Positions 24,614 through 34,158 of a stretch of DNA of 64,000 bases are shown one piece after another; the first letter of the stretch is position 1; every line of letters starts with the position of its first letter. The stretch comes from an uncultured Candidatus Saccharibacteria bacterium (GTDB lineage: Bacteria > Patescibacteriota > Saccharimonadia > Saccharimonadales > Saccharimonadaceae). The stretch spans positions 27,062-91,061 of the forward strand of contig CANDYU010000003.1 of assembly GCA_947425245.1 (NCBI GenBank), written 5' to 3'. The notes below the pieces were generated by a model. The model made no database searches. It saw only the letters and a list, made by a program, of their open reading frames with translations, and had not been told where the DNA came from. The position numbers and the translations under genes were made by a program.

Positions 24614-26704
24614 ATGGCAAAAAAGTCAGCAAAGCAAGAACACCACAAAAATGAGTTTCCGATAGAGAAGACTTCTACAGCTACGACACAAGTGGAGTCA
24701 GAGAATAGTAGCCGAGCAGATAATGAAATACCTGCAACAAAAGCAGAAGAGATTTTGTCGCAAGAGCAGCCAAATAAGAAACACTTGGATCGTTCCAAGA
24801 TATCGGCCATAAGGAAGAAAACTATGCCAGTGGTTTTGCGTTTGGCTTTGTCAGTATTGTTTTTTGGAGCAATGTCAGCATTATTTACTTGGTTTTTATT
24901 TATTCGCCACGAGAGCTACGATGTTGATACGGTGATGGAGTTCATCAATGATAAGCCGTATCTTTACGCTTATAGCAATTTAGTGATATTCTTGGCCATG
25001 TTGACGATCGCTACTTTAACATGGACAACATTTTTTTCAACAGGTCTCTCCTTTGCTATTATAAGTGTTATTAGTTATATTGATATGACGAAATATGCAA
25101 TTCGGGAGATTCCGTTAATGCCAGAAGATTTTTTGCTGGCGGGATCTGTGGGAGAGTTAACGGCCTTTGTAGATATATGGGAAATTGTTCGCTTGGCGGT
25201 AGGCGTAGTATTAGTAGTCCTTGGTTCTGCCCTACTTGAGTATTGCACGAGACATACCATAGGTCGGACTAAGGTTGGCATGGTTTGGTGGGAACGTCAC
25301 GCAGTTGTGCCAAGAGTGAGTTTCACGCTCATAGCAGTCGTCTCATTGCTTTTTGTTACTGGTCCAGTCATTCATCAAAAAGACTATGAATGGCTGGAAG
25401 GCATGGAGCTAAAATTATGGGATCCAGTTCAGACTTACGAAGAGAATGGTTTTGTGATTGGGTTTTTGAGTAATATTGCTAAGCTTGATCAAGCGACACC
25501 TGAAACATATAGTGCAGAAGAGATGCAGCGAATAGCACAAAAATATCGAGATATTAAGGCAACAGATATAACCAGGAAGCCACTAAACGAGGTGATCGAC
25601 AATTTAATTATCGTGCTAGACGAGACATTCTACGATCCGGAGCTTTATGACAAATATGATCACTACGGCGGCGATGTGATTCCAGAGACGCATGCGATTT
25701 TTATGGAATATCCCAGCGGGTATATGTATTCACCAGAGTATGGAGGAGGAACTGCTAATGTTGAATTTGAGGCATATACGGGTCTTTCGAATTATTGGGC
25801 AAGAAATTATCCATATGTGAACTCGCTGACGCAAGTTGATAATATTTTGAGTGCCGCTAGTTGGCTTAAGGGTTTTGACTTTAGTGCTACTGCTATACAT
25901 TCCTATGATGGCTCGCTTTATAAGCGTAATGCTGTGTATCCGCGTATGGGCTTTGACGAGTTCATCGATCGAGAAAAAATGACATACACTGACAAAGAGA
26001 ACTCTGAGTTCTATGCCTATATTAGTGACCAGTCGCTCTTCAGGGAGGTTTTAGATGTTATAAAGAACAACGATTCCCCTCAGATGATTGGAGCTATTAC
26101 TATGCAAAATCATTCGCCATACGATAGTGCACAATATACCGATTTGGAGTTTGTATTGAAAGGTGATGCGGAGCAGTATTGGAATTTAGCCAATAGCTTT
26201 CAAAGCCTGCATAGTGCCGATGCTTATATTGGCGAGTTCCTGACGGAGCTTGACAAACTAGAGGAACGAACTGTTGTTTTGCTATTTGGTGATCATACGG
26301 CTGGTATTTTGTCGGAATATGTCAATTCTGACAAGCAGGAGGAGCAGTTTTTGGCATATTTAACTCCGTTCTTTATATATTCTAATTTTGAAATTCGTAC
26401 GGAGGATAAAAATAGGGAGCTTGAGGCCAAACAGGCAAATGAGAAACTTGGCTTCAATATTGACACTAAAGGTGTAGATTTGCCGGTTACGACTCCAAAT
26501 TGTTTGCTGAACACCGTATATAATTTATTGAATGTAGAGAAGCCTGCTCTGTTCTACTTACTGGATGTTGTTTGTGAAGAGACGCCAGTTTTAACGGCTG
26601 GGTACTTTGCTGGTAATACCCCGGAAGAGGTTGGGGCTTTATACGATTATAAATTGGTAAATTATGACATTCTCAGTGGCAAGCATTATTGGGACGGTAA
26701 TTAG
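24614..26704 (+). CDS. LTA synthase-like membrane sulfatase-fold enzyme
   Basis: The product is 696 aa from ATG 24614. An upstream in-frame ATG at 24596 lies before the -10 box TATAAT, which ends exactly 6 nt before 24614, so 24614 is preferred. After a polar ~75-residue N-terminus there are 4-5 membrane helices (~78-260), then an alkaline-phosphatase-fold domain. LtaS-like metal and active-site residues are seen: Glu in LDETFYD, Thr in GGTANVEF, His in QNHSPYD and Asp-His in FGDHTAG. The family transfers glycerol-phosphate or related groups to the cell surface; the acceptor here is unknown. Confidence 0.85.
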   Translation: MAKKSAKQEHHKNEFPIEKTSTATTQVESENSSRADNEIPATKAEEILSQEQPNKKHLDRSKISAIRKKTMPVVLRLALSVLFFGAMSALFTWFLFIRHESYDVDTVMEFINDKPYLYAYSNLVIFLAMLTIATLTWTTFFSTGLSFAIISVISYIDMTKYAIREIPLMPEDFLLAGSVGELTAFVDIWEIVRLAVGVVLVVLGSALLEYCTRHTIGRTKVGMVWWERHAVVPRVSFTLIAVVSLLFVTGPVIHQKDYEWLEGMELKLWDPVQTYEENGFVIGFLSNIAKLDQATPETYSAEEMQRIAQKYRDIKATDITRKPLNEVIDNLIIVLDETFYDPELYDKYDHYGGDVIPETHAIFMEYPSGYMYSPEYGGGTANVEFEAYTGLSNYWARNYPYVNSLTQVDNILSAASWLKGFDFSATAIHSYDGSLYKRNAVYPRMGFDEFIDREKMTYTDKENSEFYAYISDQSLFREVLDVIKNNDSPQMIGAITMQNHSPYDSAQYTDLEFVLKGDAEQYWNLANSFQSLHSADAYIGEFLTELDKLEERTVVLLFGDHTAGILSEYVNSDKQEEQFLAYLTPFFIYSNFEIRTEDKNRELEAKQANEKLGFNIDTKGVDLPVTTPNCLLNTVYNLLNVEKPALFYLLDVVCEETPVLTAGYFAGNTPEEVGALYDYKLVNYDILSGKHYWDGN

Positions 26705-26750
26705 AGCAGAAGATGCGTGCTAGTTGTTGGTTACTAGGTTGACTATTAGT

Positions 26751-28175
26751 TTATTGTCTATTTTTGGGAAAGAGTGGCTCGCTTGGAGCGGTGATAGTTT
26801 CCTGAGTGCCGAAAATATCTTCGATCTTAGCAGCAGTATCAGGTAAAAATGGTTCTAGATACTTTCCGACTGACAAGAGATTATGTACCATTTCCTGTAG
26901 AACTGTGTTCAGTTTTTCAGAATCGCCGCTCTTAGCTAATTCCCATGGCTTTGAGACATCAATATTTTTGTTGATTTGCTGAATCTTTAGCCAAATCTGA
27001 TCAAATGCTTTAGAAAACTCATAGCTTCCCATCAAGCTGAGGTATTGTTCGTCTAGCTCTATATTGAGCTCCTGACCGTGTATGTCATTTTTATGACACA
27101 TAGTTGCTAGGCGCTGAATAAGATTACCAAGATCATTGGCGAGCTCATTATTGTAAGCTTCATCAAATTTTTCCCAGGTAAAATCTGAGTCGGTAAAAGT
27201 ATCAATATGTCGTAGAAAATAATACCGGAAGGCCTCAATGCCGTGGTGTTCGATAACCTCAAGCGGATCAACGACATTTCCTAGGCTTTTGCTCATTTTT
27301 TTACTATTCAACAAAACGTGACCATGCGAAACAATATTTTCGGGTAATGGTAGACCAAGACCCAGCAAAATAGCTGGCCAAGTAATTGTATGAAAACGCA
27401 AAATATCTTTGCCAACGAACTGTGCAGTAGCGGGCCAAAAGTCCGAAATGTCTCGGTCTGGATAACCAAGAACCGTAATGTAGTTCGATAGAGCATCGAG
27501 CCATACATACATAACTTGATCATCATCGCCAGGAACTGACACGCCCCAGCTTAGCTTACCTCGAGGGCGAGAAATGGAAATGTCAGGAGTATCTTCGAGC
27601 AACTTTAAGACTTCTTGTTTGCGGAACTCTGGAAGAATACGAAAGTTATCCGATTCAATTGCTTTGGCAATATCAGCCCTAAAATCAGCGATTCGTAGAT
27701 AATAGTTTTTCTCGGTTAGTCGCTGGTAGGGTTTTTGATGATCAGGACAAATGCCATGGTTCTCATCATATTCTTTTTGGGTAATAAAACCTTCACAGCC
27801 ATCACAGTACCAACCGTCATAGTTACCGGCATAAATATGCGGTGAAAGTTTTTGCCAAATTTTCTGACAGCGGGCTACATGACCTTCGTCTGTCGTGCGA
27901 ATAAAATCCGTATAGCTAATATTGAGCTTTTGAATGAAGTCTAGAAACTTTTGCGAGTTTTGCTTAGCATACTCAGCTACCGACACTCCCTTCTTTAGTG
28001 CGGTGCTAAATACCTTATTGCCATGTTCATCGGTACCAACTTGAAACTTGACATCATCACCGTTAAGGCGGCAAAAGCGTGCAAAAGTGTCAGCTAACAG
28101 GTAATCCATGGCATGACCAATATGCGGGTCACCATTGACATAGGGTATTGCAGTACAAATGTAAACTTTTGACAT
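26751..28175 (-). CDS. metG: Methionyl-tRNA synthetase
   Basis: The product is 474 aa. The class I HIGH box is PHIGHAMDY, the KMSKS box is KKMSKSLGN, and a zinc knuckle is present (CDGCEGF...CPDH). It lacks the C-terminal dimerisation/tRNA-binding extension of longer MetRS forms. TATAAT ends 6 nt before the ATG, predicting a leaderless mRNA. It converges with the LtaS-like gene. Confidence 0.97.
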   Translation of the reverse strand: MSKVYICTAIPYVNGDPHIGHAMDYLLADTFARFCRLNGDDVKFQVGTDEHGNKVFSTALKKGVSVAEYAKQNSQKFLDFIQKLNISYTDFIRTTDEGHVARCQKIWQKLSPHIYAGNYDGWYCDGCEGFITQKEYDENHGICPDHQKPYQRLTEKNYYLRIADFRADIAKAIESDNFRILPEFRKQEVLKLLEDTPDISISRPRGKLSWGVSVPGDDDQVMYVWLDALSNYITVLGYPDRDISDFWPATAQFVGKDILRFHTITWPAILLGLGLPLPENIVSHGHVLLNSKKMSKSLGNVVDPLEVIEHHGIEAFRYYFLRHIDTFTDSDFTWEKFDEAYNNELANDLGNLIQRLATMCHKNDIHGQELNIELDEQYLSLMGSYEFSKAFDQIWLKIQQINKNIDVSKPWELAKSGDSEKLNTVLQEMVHNLLSVGKYLEPFLPDTAAKIEDIFGTQETITAPSEPLFPKNRQ

Positions 28176-28213
28176 ACCTACATTATAACACGCGATCTTA
28201 GTTTTTGAGGCAA

Positions 28214-28233
28214 TAAAAAGACCCCGAAGAGCC
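28214..28233 (-). terminator. Terminator after the 28252-29394 gene
   Basis: The hairpin GGCTC-TTCG-GGGTC is followed by TTTTTATT on the minus strand. Confidence 0.65.
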
Positions 28234-28251
28234 TTATTATCTAAACGATAT

Positions 28252-29394
28252 TTATTCTACTGAACAGTTATACCCTAGACCTTCATAAATGCTACGGACA
28301 TCATTAAGTGAGTTCATGCCAAGATTCTCGCCTGTAGGATGCAGGAAAGTATTAATGTCATTTTCAGAAAGTGTAGCCCCATCATTGGACTGAATGACCG
28401 CCTTGAGTGCATCTTTATCGATAGCATAATCTGAGTTAAAGTTAGCTCCAAGCCTGCCGAGAAATTCAGCATTCCCTGCTACAAGATTATCGCGTGCAAC
28501 ATTGAGATCATACCCCTCGCCAAAGATAATATTATAGTTTAAGCTGAGTGCTTTGACGCTATCCCTGGAGTAGCTGACCGAAATCGTCTCTAAACCACTA
28601 ATCGGAAACTCAGATCCGACTAAGTAGGCAAAATCTGTCTCCCTAGAACAAGATAGTAATTCGAGAGGATCGTTTGTATCCTCATTGTTGGAGGTTGTCG
28701 GAACATAGACAATCTTGGGGTTATTTTTAGCATCAATAAGCAAAACTATAACAATGATTAGAGCTACAGCTAAGAGTGCAGACAGCCCACCAAGTAGAAT
28801 CGTTAACAGATGAGGAGACTTTTTATCACCTCGAGATTTTTTAGCTGCAGCTGGTGCAGCAGGTTGAAATGCAGGGTTAAGACCACCAGCTTTCTGCGTA
28901 TTATTGACAGGAACTGCAGGATTAGATGGGATAGCAGGGACTACTGGGTTTTGTGTGGTTTGGTCTGAAGCTGCCGGAGCAAAAGGGTTAAAGGGAGTCT
29001 GCGGAGCAACTTCTGGTACAGGCACAGGACCGCCCTGCATAGACTGAGTGGAGGAATCGACTGGGGCGAAAGGGTTAGCAGTACCAACATTGGATGCTGG
29101 AACAGAAGTTACGCTGCCAATTGATCCAGGAACAGGGGCTGCAGGAATCAAAGGATCTTCGGCCGGCGGAGTCATAACTGCTTCCGGATTTGAGGCACCT
29201 AGCTGATCAAGACCCATGACTCCTTGAGCAGATGGTGCAGCTAGTCCTGCAGAAGTGAGATTATCCTGTGCAGAAGCGAGACTGTCGGCCATCGATAATC
29301 CACCGATTCCTGGCATTGATGCTGTATTGCCTAGATTGCCCATGCCCGACATGCCTGTCGAGCTAGATAGTGGATTATTTTCTTCAGGATTCAT
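28252..29394 (-). CDS. Pro/Ala-rich single-pass membrane protein of unknown function
   Basis: The product is 380 aa. The N-terminal ~195 residues are low complexity (Pro, Ala, Gly, Asn, Ser) with short repeats such as NPFAP and PAVP. One transmembrane helix follows (~200-222, LLAVALIIVIVLLI), and an external C-terminal domain of ~155 residues with two cysteines (LSCSRE and GYNCSVE at the end). The plan suggests a cytoplasmic disordered arm and an external folded domain. The ribosome site is GGGAGG, 4 nt before ATG. No family is recognised. Confidence 0.68.
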   Translation of the reverse strand: MNPEENNPLSSSTGMSGMGNLGNTASMPGIGGLSMADSLASAQDNLTSAGLAAPSAQGVMGLDQLGASNPEAVMTPPAEDPLIPAAPVPGSIGSVTSVPASNVGTANPFAPVDSSTQSMQGGPVPVPEVAPQTPFNPFAPAASDQTTQNPVVPAIPSNPAVPVNNTQKAGGLNPAFQPAAPAAAKKSRGDKKSPHLLTILLGGLSALLAVALIIVIVLLIDAKNNPKIVYVPTTSNNEDTNDPLELLSCSRETDFAYLVGSEFPISGLETISVSYSRDSVKALSLNYNIIFGEGYDLNVARDNLVAGNAEFLGRLGANFNSDYAIDKDALKAVIQSNDGATLSENDINTFLHPTGENLGMNSLNDVRSIYEGLGYNCSVE

Positions 29395-29448
29395 GATGCC
29401 TCCCTTTTTGCCTGTGTTGATATATTATTAATACCTAATATTGTTACT

Positions 29449-29477
29449 ATTTTACCGCTTAATGTTTTTTTGTGCAA
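29449..29477 (-). promoter_or_regulatory. TTGCAC-17-TAAAAT promoter
   Basis: The boxes are 17 bp apart and serve the gene starting at 29394 with a ~50-nt leader. Confidence 0.6.
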
Positions 29478-29487
29478 GAGTTTTATA

Positions 29488-30273
29488 TTATTTTTGCACG
29501 AAAGCCATAGAATGGGTAGCTTGGTAGAGGTTATGCCAATCCGAGAGCGACAGGTCCTGAGCACGAATACTAGTATCAAGACCAAGATGCTGAAAAATCT
29601 TTTCCAGTTGAGCTTTTGTCAGACCGAGAAAGCTTAAATTATGGGCAAGTTTCTTCCGGGGACTTGTAAAGCCCTTTTTAACAAAACTAAGAACTTCAGG
29701 TGCAAGTGTTGGGGTCTTTAGCGGCGTTAAAATAAGGACTTGACTATCAACTTTGGGCGGCGGAGTGAACTCGGCAGCTTTGACGACAGGTCCGGCTTCA
29801 GCGACAGCATACGATTGCACAAAAACCGAAAGTGCTGAATGTGAGCCGGCTTGTGCCGTGATTCGCTCAGCAACTTCCTTTTGAATAAGAAGGGCAATTT
29901 TCTTTGGAGCTGGTCTAGAAAGCAGGAGCTTCTTAATAATTGGCGAGGTAATATAGTATGGTATGTTACCAACAACAATATATTCACTATTTTGAACGAG
30001 TTGTGACAGGTCGACCCGCAAAATATCATCGTTAATTACGGTAAGCGACTTGCCGGGAAAAGATTTAGGTAGATTTCGAGCAAGGCCAGGATCGTACTCA
30101 ATAGCAATTACTTCCCGAAAACGGCGAAGCAGGCTGGAGGTCAGCGTACCTAGTCCAGGACCGATTTCGATGCAGATAGTTTCTGCGTTTTTGACAAGTG
30201 CCAAGTCTGCGATTTTATCAAGAATAGCACGATTTTTTAGCCAGTGTTGACCGAGGGATTTGTTATTTTTCAC
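29488..30273 (-). CDS. rsmA: 16S rRNA (adenine1518/1519-N6)-dimethyltransferase
   Basis: The product is 261 aa. The N-terminal LGQHWLKNRAILDKI is the KsgA signature, motif I is IEIGPGLGTLTSSLL, and the catalytic motif is NIPYYITSP. The enzyme dimethylates two adenines near the 3' end of 16S rRNA. It starts 3 nt after the end of the Rpf-like gene; a G5/DUF348 protein next to ksgA is also the arrangement in Bacillus (yabE-ksgA region). Confidence 0.96.
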   Translation of the reverse strand: MKNNKSLGQHWLKNRAILDKIADLALVKNAETICIEIGPGLGTLTSSLLRRFREVIAIEYDPGLARNLPKSFPGKSLTVINDDILRVDLSQLVQNSEYIVVGNIPYYITSPIIKKLLLSRPAPKKIALLIQKEVAERITAQAGSHSALSVFVQSYAVAEAGPVVKAAEFTPPPKVDSQVLILTPLKTPTLAPEVLSFVKKGFTSPRKKLAHNLSFLGLTKAQLEKIFQHLGLDTSIRAQDLSLSDWHNLYQATHSMAFVQK

Positions 30274-30275
30274 TA

Positions 30276-31313
30276 TTAGTACCAGCCTCGACTCAGTTTA
30301 AATTCGAGGGCTTGTTGCCAACCGCCGTAGCGGCTACGTACATAGTTATCCATCCAGCGGAGTTGAGTGAGCGGATTGGTCCGCCAATCATCTCCAGCGG
30401 CTTGCATCTTGCTGCCCGGTAAAGCTTGAGGAATACCATAGGCCCCTGAGCTAGGATTCTCGGCATCGACGCGACAGCCAGATTCGTGATAGATAATATA
30501 GAGGGCCGCCTCAAGGTCTTCTTCGGGCACATTCACCTCACGTAACCAGCCAAGACAGATTTCCTGCTCAGGTGCAACAGAAAGCTTTGCTCCAACAGTG
30601 ATAATTTCTGGAATCGGCTCGACTGTCATTTCCTCCGAAATTAAGGTTCGTGATATTTCAACATTATTCTCGAAATGCACCTCATACACGCTTTGACGCA
30701 GGCCATTCTTGCCGGGCTGTTCTAGACGTTGCTCTCCTTTTGCTAGACTATAATCATACTTATTTTGGACGGGATATGGTACTTCTTCCTCCACAGTAAT
30801 AGTCCGACCACCATTACGATCGATGCGAAAACTCGCAACAGCTCCAGCTTCGAGGAAGTTTGAGTTAAATACAGGTTCGACAATATCACCATCGTAAACC
30901 GTAAAACCAGCGTCTTTAGCAATCTGTTTCGGATCACGGTTTGCCGTCATGAGATATTGGCGATGAGCACCGTCAATGACAAGAACGGGCCGAGCACGGT
31001 GGATATTGATGTAGAAACCCATGTCACTATCGATTTCTGTATCGAGACCCGGCTCAACAATATCCGTCTCGTCAATCAAGATTCCAGCCCGAGATAGTGC
31101 TTCTCGTACGGTTGGGGCGGAGGTTTTTACGGTCAGAGTAGTGTCTTCATCATAGATAGTGACAAAATGAGGTTCAGATGAAATAGTATCTTCGGCATTT
31201 TCGGCAAAAACCGCACTACTTTGAGAAAAATTTGATAACGCCAAAAATGCACCCATGACAACTAGGATTGCCGTGCAACAAAAATCCCTGGTTTTGAATC
31301 GCAATTTCATCAT
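30276..31313 (-). CDS. Rpf/YabE-like protein: DUF348, G5 and transglycosylase-type domain
   Basis: The product is 345 aa. A signal anchor (residues ~10-32) is followed by two DUF348 modules (~45-90 and ~100-150), a G5 domain (~155-230) and a C-terminal lysozyme-like domain with the Glu in IIYHESGCRV and SSGAYGIPQALPG. The plan matches resuscitation-promoting factors and YabE proteins, which cleave or bind peptidoglycan outside the cell. The promoter at 31323-31351 places the -10 box 9 nt from the start codon. It heads an operon with rsmA. Confidence 0.88.
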   Translation of the reverse strand: MMKLRFKTRDFCCTAILVVMGAFLALSNFSQSSAVFAENAEDTISSEPHFVTIYDEDTTLTVKTSAPTVREALSRAGILIDETDIVEPGLDTEIDSDMGFYINIHRARPVLVIDGAHRQYLMTANRDPKQIAKDAGFTVYDGDIVEPVFNSNFLEAGAVASFRIDRNGGRTITVEEEVPYPVQNKYDYSLAKGEQRLEQPGKNGLRQSVYEVHFENNVEISRTLISEEMTVEPIPEIITVGAKLSVAPEQEICLGWLREVNVPEEDLEAALYIIYHESGCRVDAENPSSGAYGIPQALPGSKMQAAGDDWRTNPLTQLRWMDNYVRSRYGGWQQALEFKLSRGWY

Positions 31314-31322
31314 TGCATAACC

Positions 31323-31351
31323 ATTATAGCAAAGATTCCATAAATTGTCAA
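31323..31351 (-). promoter_or_regulatory. TTGACA-17-TATAAT promoter of the Rpf-like gene and rsmA
   Basis: The boxes are exactly 17 bp apart on the minus strand, with GC just before TATAAT. The -35 overlaps the stop codon of the SPFH fragment. Confidence 0.75.
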
Positions 31352-31536
31352 TAGAGGTTTAACAGGGGCTGTAGATACTGTGCGGGAACAAAGTTTTTAA
31401 TGAAAAGAACCGGATCGACAATTTTAAGAGTATAGACACTGCAGGTAACGGCACCGACTTGAGTATTCAAATAAGCGTCATTCCAGTAGATTTCACTTTG
31501 GGTGTCGGCACCCGAGAAAGCTTTTAGAAAACCCAC
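31348..31536 (-). pseudogene. Fragment of an SPFH/band-7-like domain protein
   Basis: The frame encodes 62 aa from a GTG with AGGAG 5 nt upstream. The sequence (EIYWNDAYLN, TLKIVDPVLFIKNFVP) resembles the N-terminal part of bacterial SPFH 'virion core' proteins, but stops where the domain should continue. It could be a decayed gene or a short functional remnant. It faces an Xre remnant on the other strand in a region with signs of gene loss. Confidence 0.4.
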
Positions 31537-31550
31537 ATATTCTCCTAATT

Positions 31551-31690
31551 ATTAACATCAGAAAGTACCGCAAACAACAGAAGATTGCACAACACATGTA
31601 ACAATCGCCCTGCTGGGGAGGATTGCCGAAGCGTTAAACGTACCTATTGAACAACTCTTTGCCCGAGAGGACGGAGTCAGAATAGCCTAG
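31551..31690 (+). pseudogene. Remnant of an Xre/Cro-type helix-turn-helix regulator
   Basis: Two pieces can be read on the plus strand. From 31551, NIRKYRKQQKIAQ resembles the first helix of an HTH_3 domain, then a stop. From 31603, in another frame, TIALLGRIAEALNVPIEQLF and a short tail resemble the end of the same domain, with a stop at 31690. The middle of the domain is missing, so a deletion has destroyed the gene. Confidence 0.4.
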
Positions 31691-31715
31691 AGTTGGTTTA
31701 TCTGGGCGTTTGCTT

Positions 31716-33914
31716 TTACCCTTCAAAAACCGGTACATCGTCCGGAAATGGATCATAGTCGCCTTGGCTATCATAGCTAGAGCCACCAAACTCACCGTCT
31801 GGGTCGCCACCAAGAATACCAAAACCGCCGGTCAAACTATCAGCTAAATCGGAATCGTGACTCATTTCGATGTCATAAGCACCAGATTCTCCAAAACTGC
31901 CAGAACCGTAAGGATTATATCCAAGCTCAAGAAGAAACTGCGATGGAGCATTATAGCTACGTCCGCCGAACGAATAACGCGACCCGGCAAAAGTAAGGAA
32001 GAGACTAAGCATGGCTCTAGTCATGCCAACATAAGCAAGGCGACGCTCTTCCTCTAAAGCTTCCTCGGAGCCATCAGAGCGACTGCTGGGAAAAAGTCCT
32101 TCCTCAAGCCCAACAATAAACACGACTGGAAACTCGAGGCCTTTCGCGGCGTGCAAAGTCATGAGGGTCACTGAATCCTTGACACTTGATTCATCGGCGG
32201 AGCTGACTAAGGCCGCATCAGCCAAGAACTCATTGAGGCTTTCATAAACGCTAGCGTTGCTCGCTAAGACCTCCAGGTTCTTCATCCGTTCTTCCCCTTC
32301 CGGCGTTTCGCTATGGACTAGAGACGCAAAATCGAAGTATTTTACTGTCTGCTCAACAATTTCGGCGGGCGTCTCCTCAAAAGAGCTTTGGCTATCCGTC
32401 TCAGTATTTTGTCTCTCGACAATGGGTCGATAGGTATCGAGAAAATTCGCTACCTGCATCGCAGAAGTCTTTGCACGGCCGGACAGAGACTCGGCGGCGG
32501 CACGCAAATCTGCATCCGGACTCGCGTCAAGATAATTAAAGAGTTTGTCGAGCGAGGCTTGACCGATACCGGATAGAACATTTTTAGCGATTCGTTCAAA
32601 ACTTACGCGGTCGCGCGGATTAACAAGTAACTTAAGAATAGCTAAGACATCTTTAACTTCTTTACGATCATAAAACCTGACCCCGCCGATAATCTTATAG
32701 GGGATACGGAGCGACATGAAGGCTTTTTCAAAAGCATAAGACTGAGCATTAGTACGATAGAGGACAGCAAATTCGCTGAGAGAATGCTTTTTTCGCAGTT
32801 CAGTAATCTTACGGGCGACATAATTAGCCTCCGCGGTTTCGTCGACAAGACCCTCAATAGTAATCGGATCGCCCTTGCCAGATTCGGTAAAGAGATGTTT
32901 GCTGGTGCGGGTCTTGTTTTGGTTAATAATCTTTTGCGAAGCGGCTAGAATATTGCCAGTACTACGGTAATTTTGCTCCAATTTAATAACCTTCGCTCCT
33001 GGAAAATCACGCTCAAAATTGAGGATATTAGTATAGTCGGCACCACGCCAGGAATAAATCGACTGCCAATCATCACCAACGACGCAAATATTTCGTTCTA
33101 GATTGACGAGGTACTTAATCAGTCGATACTGAATCGCGTTGGTATCTTGATACTCATCAATGAGAATGTGGCGAAAACGTTGTTGCCACTTCTCACGCAC
33201 AGCCTGATTTTCCTTGAAGAGGTTAGCGGTTTTAATCAGTAAATCGTCAAAATCAAGAGCCAAAGCTGCAGCTTTTTCATATTCATAGCGGGCGTAGACC
33301 TCGGCGGCATTTTTTTGGTTCGGATAGAAAGCCTCTCGCTTAGCATCTTCAGGAGTCATTTCGGCGGTCTGCCAGTTAGAGATTTGGGCGTGGACACTCT
33401 TTGGGGTGAAGCTTTTGTCGCTCGTGAGTTTCATGCTGCGGATAATACGACGAATCAGGGCGAGTTGGTCGTCAGAATCATAAATCGTAAAGTTGCGGTC
33501 GATGCCAGCGGCAAGATATTCGATATGGAGGATGCGAACGCAAATACCATGAAAAGTTCCCATGTAGGGCATGAAGTTCCGGCCAGGGCCAGATTCGACC
33601 GGACCGTCGGCACGGCTAATGAGAGAGAAAGACTGATCAAAGCCATCCTGAAGGTCTTTACGGCCGATCGCATCCTCGCGTTGTCGCTCGAGGAGATTCC
33701 AGAGACGCACCCGCATCTCCTTAGCGGCTTTATTAGTGAAGGTGACTGCTAGAATGCTACTAGGATGGGTACCATGAGCTATTAGATTAGCAATGCGATG
33801 GGTGAGAACTTTGGTCTTTCCAGAACCGGCACCAGCCAAGATTAAGACTGGCCCGGATAAAGTTTCGACCGCCTCACGCTGTGCTGGATTTAGACCCTCC
33901 ACGATTCTATTCAT
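31716..33914 (-). CDS. uvrD: UvrD/PcrA-type DNA helicase
   Basis: The product is 732 aa. SF1A motifs are in order: AGAGSGKTKVLTHRI (I), DEYQDTN (II), VVGDDWQSIYSWRGAD (III), and GLEEGLFPSSR and RRLAYVGMTRA (V/VI). The enzyme unwinds DNA 3'-5' in excision and mismatch repair. The last ~65 residues are a Gly/Ser/Asp-rich acidic tail not found in classical UvrD. TATAAT ends 6 nt before the ATG, so the mRNA should be leaderless. Confidence 0.94.
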   Translation of the reverse strand: MNRIVEGLNPAQREAVETLSGPVLILAGAGSGKTKVLTHRIANLIAHGTHPSSILAVTFTNKAAKEMRVRLWNLLERQREDAIGRKDLQDGFDQSFSLISRADGPVESGPGRNFMPYMGTFHGICVRILHIEYLAAGIDRNFTIYDSDDQLALIRRIIRSMKLTSDKSFTPKSVHAQISNWQTAEMTPEDAKREAFYPNQKNAAEVYARYEYEKAAALALDFDDLLIKTANLFKENQAVREKWQQRFRHILIDEYQDTNAIQYRLIKYLVNLERNICVVGDDWQSIYSWRGADYTNILNFERDFPGAKVIKLEQNYRSTGNILAASQKIINQNKTRTSKHLFTESGKGDPITIEGLVDETAEANYVARKITELRKKHSLSEFAVLYRTNAQSYAFEKAFMSLRIPYKIIGGVRFYDRKEVKDVLAILKLLVNPRDRVSFERIAKNVLSGIGQASLDKLFNYLDASPDADLRAAAESLSGRAKTSAMQVANFLDTYRPIVERQNTETDSQSSFEETPAEIVEQTVKYFDFASLVHSETPEGEERMKNLEVLASNASVYESLNEFLADAALVSSADESSVKDSVTLMTLHAAKGLEFPVVFIVGLEEGLFPSSRSDGSEEALEEERRLAYVGMTRAMLSLFLTFAGSRYSFGGRSYNAPSQFLLELGYNPYGSGSFGESGAYDIEMSHDSDLADSLTGGFGILGGDPDGEFGGSSYDSQGDYDPFPDDVPVFEG

Positions 33915-34010
33915 TGCTTCATTATAGCATAGAAATAGCTCTACGAATTAAGTAGAGCTACATACTTATTACAATCAAATCATCTCAAACACAATAAAAT
34001 CTAGGAAACT

Positions 34011-34031
34011 CCCCGGGGCATAGCCCCGAGG
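34011..34031. repeat. Strong GC-rich hairpin in the uvrD upstream gap
   Basis: CCCCGGGGC-ATA-GCCCCGAGG can form a 9-bp stem. No U-run follows in either direction. It lies in the 244-bp gap between uvrD and the 34159-34977 gene. Confidence 0.5.
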
Positions 34032-34091
34032 ATTGGTTGTCAAAGCTTTTATGGGAAGCGGCAGTAAATCGCCGCGTTGCGTCTCCATTTT

Positions 34092-34156
34092 CCGGCGAAT
34101 CCGGTGGGAGTGCGAGTCGGCGAATCCGATCTCTTAATCTTCACCGGCGGATCCGG
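34092..34156. repeat. Three short palindromes of the CCGGCGAATCCGG type
   Basis: CCGGCGAATCCGG (34092-34104), TCGGCGAATCCGA (34117-34129) and CCGGCGGATCCGG (34144-34156) are spaced by 12-14 bp. Each can form a 4-bp stem with a 5-nt loop. They lie just past the stop codon of the secreted protein gene. Confidence 0.55.
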
Positions 34157-34158
34157 CT

